Shown piece by piece: positions 60,101-64,000 of a DNA stretch of 64,000 bases. The notes beneath the pieces were generated by a model. The model ran no database searches, had not been told where the DNA came from, and saw nothing but the letters and a program-made list of their open reading frames with translations. Source of the DNA: Trichopria drosophilae (lineage: Eukaryota; Arthropoda; Insecta; Hymenoptera; Diapriidae); NCBI GenBank assembly GCA_030407085.1, contig CM059586.1, positions 16,882,001 to 16,946,000 of the forward strand, written 5' to 3'. Positions within the stretch are counted from its first letter, which is position 1, and every line of letters starts with the position of its first letter. A program made the translations under genes and the position numbers.

Positions 60101-61714
60101 GCTCGAGATTGAAGTCGTTGCATAAAAGATGGATTATAAACACAGGAAGCAATAAACAGAGTAAACAAATGATTTCTTTATCGTCAACAAAACCAATTCT
60201 TTAACATAAAGACAAACATTTTCAGGCATTCGTCTATTGACAATTTAAATAAATCAACATTGTTTATTATAGAAATTTTTTTTTGTATTTCGTCCTAAAC
60301 CAAGTTTAGAACGGAAATTTAATTTCGTATTATTATTATGGGTATTTTTAATACCTGAATTTCGAGATGGTCGAATATTTTGTGAGGTGCAGAATATGTT
60401 TTGCAGTTAATACAACTGCCAGAACAAAATCACAATTATATTTGTCGCACTTTTCACAAAATAATATGTGTTCTCAACGAACATTTATCTCTATTGCAAT
60501 ATCTTTGTTTATCATTTTCCTTTCATTTCGTGTGAACTAAAACGTTCTGGTGATTGACTCAAATAGGCCTAGGAAATTTTAAATTGAAAATTATTTAATT
60601 GCAAACGTCCGTCCGCCATGTTGAATCCACCATTTTATATTTTCAAAATTGGAGTTCAAATTTGTAATTAGCAACCTCAAAAATTCCCGAATAACACTTT
60701 ACAAACAGATTTGGTTTGATTTTTAAAAATCGTCCGCCATATTGGATCGACCATTTTGAATTTTCAAAATCTGACTTTAGATTCGTAATCAGCATCTACA
60801 AAAACCAGCTACGACGTGTTATGAAAATTCGCGAATTTTTAAAGAATTCCTGGTTCGCCATCTTGAAATTTTAAAAAGTATGTTTCGGGAATTCCAAGTT
60901 TAGACTTTGTAGACGCGATGTTTTAAGCCTTTAAAAGCATATTTTTAGGAAAAGCGTTTAAATAAATTAAATAAATGAAAATTGTCTACTGTAGAAAACA
61001 TTTTTTTATTTCCTCCCAAAACCAAGATATTTTGTTTTAGACGCGAATTTAGTTTCGTATTATAATGCGTATTTTTAATACGTCAATTTGGAGATACGCG
61101 AATATTTTTAGAATTATAGAATATGTTTGTCAGATATTTAAGCTGCAAAAAAAATAAATATTCTTAGTTAACTTGGATAAAATGAAAATTGTATACCCTA
61201 ATTTTTAATATAATTGCCGCTAAAACGCTACTAGGAAGCACAGTATCTTATACTTATGGCAGATAAACTTATTTTTTACTGGTTTTATCTAAGTTAACTA
61301 AGGTTATTTATTGTGTTGCAGCTAATATAATCCTAACACATTCTTTACCTCTGAAAATATGTTAAATATGCACATATCTCGAAATATACGTATTAATAAT
61401 ATTATATTATAATATGAAACTAGATTTGTCTCAAAGACAAAATATTTTGGGATCTTAGTGATTAGTTCACCCATGATATTTCGGATGAAACGCAAAAATA
61501 TCCTTTCTACAATGGACTATATTCCTGTATTTAAATCGTCAATGCATAGATCACAGTAATTTGTTGTCTCAATGTTAAATAATTATGTGTGTTAAAATAT
61601 AAAAGTCCGCTTGAATTTAACGATTGCAGTATTGACGATAAACAAATTATTTACGTACACTGTTTATTGATTCCTTTGTTTATAATCCACATTTAATATA
61701 ACGGCTTCTCGAGC
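60101..61714. mobile_element. Possible 1.6-kb composite element with inverted ends
   Basis: GCTCGAGATTGAAGTCGTT at the left and GCTCGAGAAGCCGTTATAT (right end, inverse) begin arms of about 85 bp. These share GTGGATTATAAAC, AATCAATAAACAG and TTTATCGTCAA with small gaps. Between them lie dispersed-repeat units (60610-60960), a direct duplication of a 140-bp block (about 60225-60370 and 60980-61130) and a small fold-back MITE. The target duplication is not clear, so the outer limits may extend. Confidence 0.55.
61141..61323. mobile_element. 183-bp fold-back MITE
   Basis: AGCTGCAAAAAAAATAAATA, TTCTTAGTTAACTTGGATAA in the left arm is mirrored by TTATCTAAGTTAACTAAGG, TTATTTATTGTGTTGCAGCT in the right arm. 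Arms are about 42 bp with a 100-bp spacer. Confidence 0.8.
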
Positions 61715-61724
61715 CTACACTCTT

Positions 61725-61885
61725 AAAATAGTCTTCTTGAGTCCTCCTGTCGCCAGTGGAATCCACTTGCGACAAGTAGAAATCCACTTATCGCAAGTGA
61801 AATAATCATACAACAAGAGAAATTCCACTTTAGGCAAGAGGATTCCGCTTGCGGCAGGAAGACGTTTTAAGACTTATTTTTATTT
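61725..61885. repeat. Fold-back repeat rich in CCACTTGCGACAAGTGG words
   Basis: CTTAAAATAGTCTTC at the left and GAAGACGTTTTAAG at the right are inverse. Between them, words such as GTGGAATCCACTTGCGACAA and CCACTTATCGCAAGTGAAA repeat in both orientations, making a set of small overlapping hairpins. Confidence 0.75.
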
Positions 61886-61948
61886 TTTACCATAATTGCC
61901 GCTGTAATGCTACTATGAACCACTTCATGACGTAGCACATCCTTTGAA

Positions 61949-62632
61949 GGGCGCACCGCAAACATCCGACAAATCACAAAACAGACACTTAAAACCCCGA
62001 CATTCCAGAAACCTGACCTTCAAGTGACTTACAAAATTAATTTCTTGGTCAAACAGTTTTAACCTTGAAATGACCTTCCAGTGAGACCTCGAGAAGTCGG
62101 CCAACCGAGATGATTTTTTTATGTAATGAACGCTTCAATTGGAGTTGTCCGTATCTTTAAATGTCTGTTTTTTTTAAATGTCTGGTTTTAATGTATGTAT
62201 TTTGAAATGTTTTTATTAAATGTCTGGATTTTGACTTGTTTGTTATTGGAAATATCTGGTTTTTGATTGTCTGTATTTTGAAATGTTTGGTGTTTGAATG
62301 TCTACATTTTGAAATGTCTGGTTTTTAAATGTCTGCATTTTGAAATGTCGGGTTTTTGAATGTCTGTATTTTAAAATGTTTGGTGTTTGAATGTCTACAT
62401 TTTGAAATGTCTGGTTTTTGAATGCCTGTATTTTAAAATGTCGGGTTTCTGACTGCCTGTATTTTGAAATGACGGTTTTTTTAAATGTCAGGTTTTTTAA
62501 TGTCTGTGTTTTGAAATGTCTGGTTTTTTGAATGTCTGAATTTTGAAATGTCGGTTTTTGGGCTATTTGTTTTTTGACATATCTGGTTTTTGAAGTGTCT
62601 GTTTTTTTATTTCGGGTTTTTGAGGTGCACCT
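61949..62632. mobile_element. Fold-back element of the CCGACA/TGTCGG family, largest tandem-armed copy
   Basis: The left edge GGGCGCACCGCAAACATCCG and right edge GGTTTTTGAGGTGCACCTC are inverse-related. The left arm is short (to about 62035). The right arm (about 62140-62632) is an array of about 14 units near 31 bp, each like TGTCTACATTTTGAAATGTC followed by TGGTTTTTGAA. TTTGAAG occurs on both sides (61943-61949 and 62635-62641) and could be a target duplication, though the other family copies show none. No gene was found. Confidence 0.85.
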
Positions 62633-62644
62633 CTTTTGAAGTAT

Positions 62645-64000
62645 AGAAACAAAGCTTGCACTTGTTGTATTAATTTTACGTTATATAATAATAATGTTGA
62701 AAGCTGCTACTGAAAATATCCATAACAATTTGATTCAATGAATCGCTTATTTAAATCATGTGAAATTGTGACCTTAGATTTGATCTTTACCATGGCTGTC
62801 AGTTTTTAGTCACATTGACTTTTTAAACTCGGAAACTATATTTTGGAAAACAGACATGGAAGCGGCGCAAAATTCCAATTATGACCTTCATTATGACACT
62901 ATCCGTGACTCTTAAAGACAATTTCAACGTTAAAGAGGTTCCTTTAAAACGGAATATTTTTGACCACAGAAATTGGAATAATTAAAAAAATCAAATTTAC
63001 CTTTAAATGACAGTCAATGTTATAGTTCACGTCAAATCTAAGGTCATCAAAATTAGAAAACTTTTGACTAAGACTCCAAAAATACATTCCTTGAATACAT
63101 TGCTATTTTCATATTTGAGGATCACTTTGTTATGATGCGAGTTTTTCACAAAAATAGAATAAAATAAAAAAGTTAATTGATCACGCAGAACACGGTAGGA
63201 TTTCGAGTGGTAATATTCTATATACGGCATTTCACCGTAACGCGTAAGCTCCCGACGAAGTTCACCGTTATTTCAAAGGCATTGGAGGAATTCTCTGCAG
63301 CTTTCCGCGGGTAATCCATCGTCGTCCCCGCATAGATACAATTAGCAAGAGTTGGATGCGGTACCGCGAGTTCCACCTTAACAAGGACTCTTCCACCACA
63401 AAAGGATCTGTCTTATACGTGTATGTCAGAACATTGAAAAAATTCGACTATAAAAAACTAAAAAAAGCTGCCGAGTGTAACCTGAAATGCATTATTTAAC
63501 AATTATCGATTCCTGACAAAGCATTTTAACTGCAATCGACTTTAGCGGCATTCGATGGCAGAATAATGGAAGCTTAAATTAACGTCAATCACACGTAAAA
63601 TATAGTTACTTCAATTAGCGTATTCGAAATCGCTTTCGAACGATTTGATACAGGCCCCTAGATGGAATGCTGGTCAAGGCTACCGTGACAGGTACGTTGG
63701 GTACATTTATATTTGAAATTATTTTTAATTCTGCCACACGGAAATGATTAATAATTATTTTCGCTGATTGACTACTTGCCCAAAAATTTGTAACTCGATT
63801 CGAGTTCGGTTCACGTGCGGTCGATGGGATCCGACATCGATCCTAAGGTCAACTTTCGAGCTTGTCAAAGTCCGAAATTCACCGAACGTGATTAGTTGAA
63901 ATTCGGAAATTCGGGTACTGTACAGTTAGAAAGTTAACTGCTAACGACGAATGACAGATGGTAGATCTCAATTACACTGATGGAGTGCGGTCGATAGTAA
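62645..64000. other. Window end: inverted-repeat pair and a GC-richer unique stretch
   Basis: An inverted pair GACCTTAGATTTGA (62770) and TCAAATCTAAGGTC (63032-63045) encloses 276 bp with weaker internal pairing. From about 63230 to the end composition is more balanced, with no recognised coding sequence. A gene feature might begin beyond the window, but nothing here shows it. Confidence 0.45.

Noticed and set aside
61949..62632. Regularly spaced repeats that might suggest a CRISPR array
   Set aside because: Units are contiguous and diverged, without unique spacers, there are no cas genes, and the context is eukaryotic. They are arms of a fold-back element.

Overview
The window reads as AT-rich animal nuclear DNA, most likely from an insect and possibly a hymenopteran. 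That placement is inferred from three things: many small DNA transposons with TA or TTAA target duplications, degraded Penelope-like and non-LTR retroelements, and small GC-richer islands in an AT-rich background. No bacterial operon structure, rRNA, CRISPR array or intact cellular gene was recognised. Every open reading frame is short, and most have the skewed composition of chance frames. The window is best described as intergenic or intronic sequence filled with nested repeats.

Layout. 0-6.5 kb: a 61-bp tandem repeat, a TA-flanked inverted-repeat element (2191-2822) with a tRNA-like (SINE-like) segment inside, and a TTAA-flanked piggyBac-like element (5498-6415). 6.5-9 kb: GC-richer unique sequence. 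9-10.5 kb: a broken Penelope-like element bounded by inverted terminal repeats and split by a 260-bp TA-flanked MITE. 10.5-15.6 kb: featureless AT-rich DNA. 15.6-26 kb: several small TIR elements, including two of three copies of a GC-rich pogo-like MITE. 26-29.5 kb: dispersed 'ATGGCGGATCC' repeats, a second SINE-like copy, and a 1.2-kb fold-back element with arms made of short repeated motifs. 31-36 kb: a small fold-back element and a 2-kb TTAA-flanked element with another long-TIR element inside it. 40-44 kb: a reverse-transcriptase fossil, another fold-back element, the third pogo-like MITE and a nearly perfect 0.94-kb palindrome. 46.8-48.3 kb: an orphan GIY-YIG domain beside a 1-kb TIR element. 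49.7-50.8 kb: a fold-back element split by a TTAA element, with the empty site readable from a neighbouring repeat unit. 56-63 kb: more fold-back and inverted-repeat elements, ending with the largest tandem-armed copy (61949-62632).

Two observations stand out. First, at least five loci (31.5, 41.0, 50, 56.2 and 62.3 kb) share fold-back structures whose arms are arrays of a unit of about 31 bp related to 'GACATTTCAAAATACAGAC', and a separate element at 28.1-29.3 kb is built on the same plan from an unrelated motif. Second, the dispersed ATGGCGGATCCAATATGGC motif occurs inside elements bounded by TTAA and CCCTTTNACG-like ends, which suggests it is the interior of piggyBac-type non-autonomous elements. 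All family assignments are from reading the sequence; no database search was possible.
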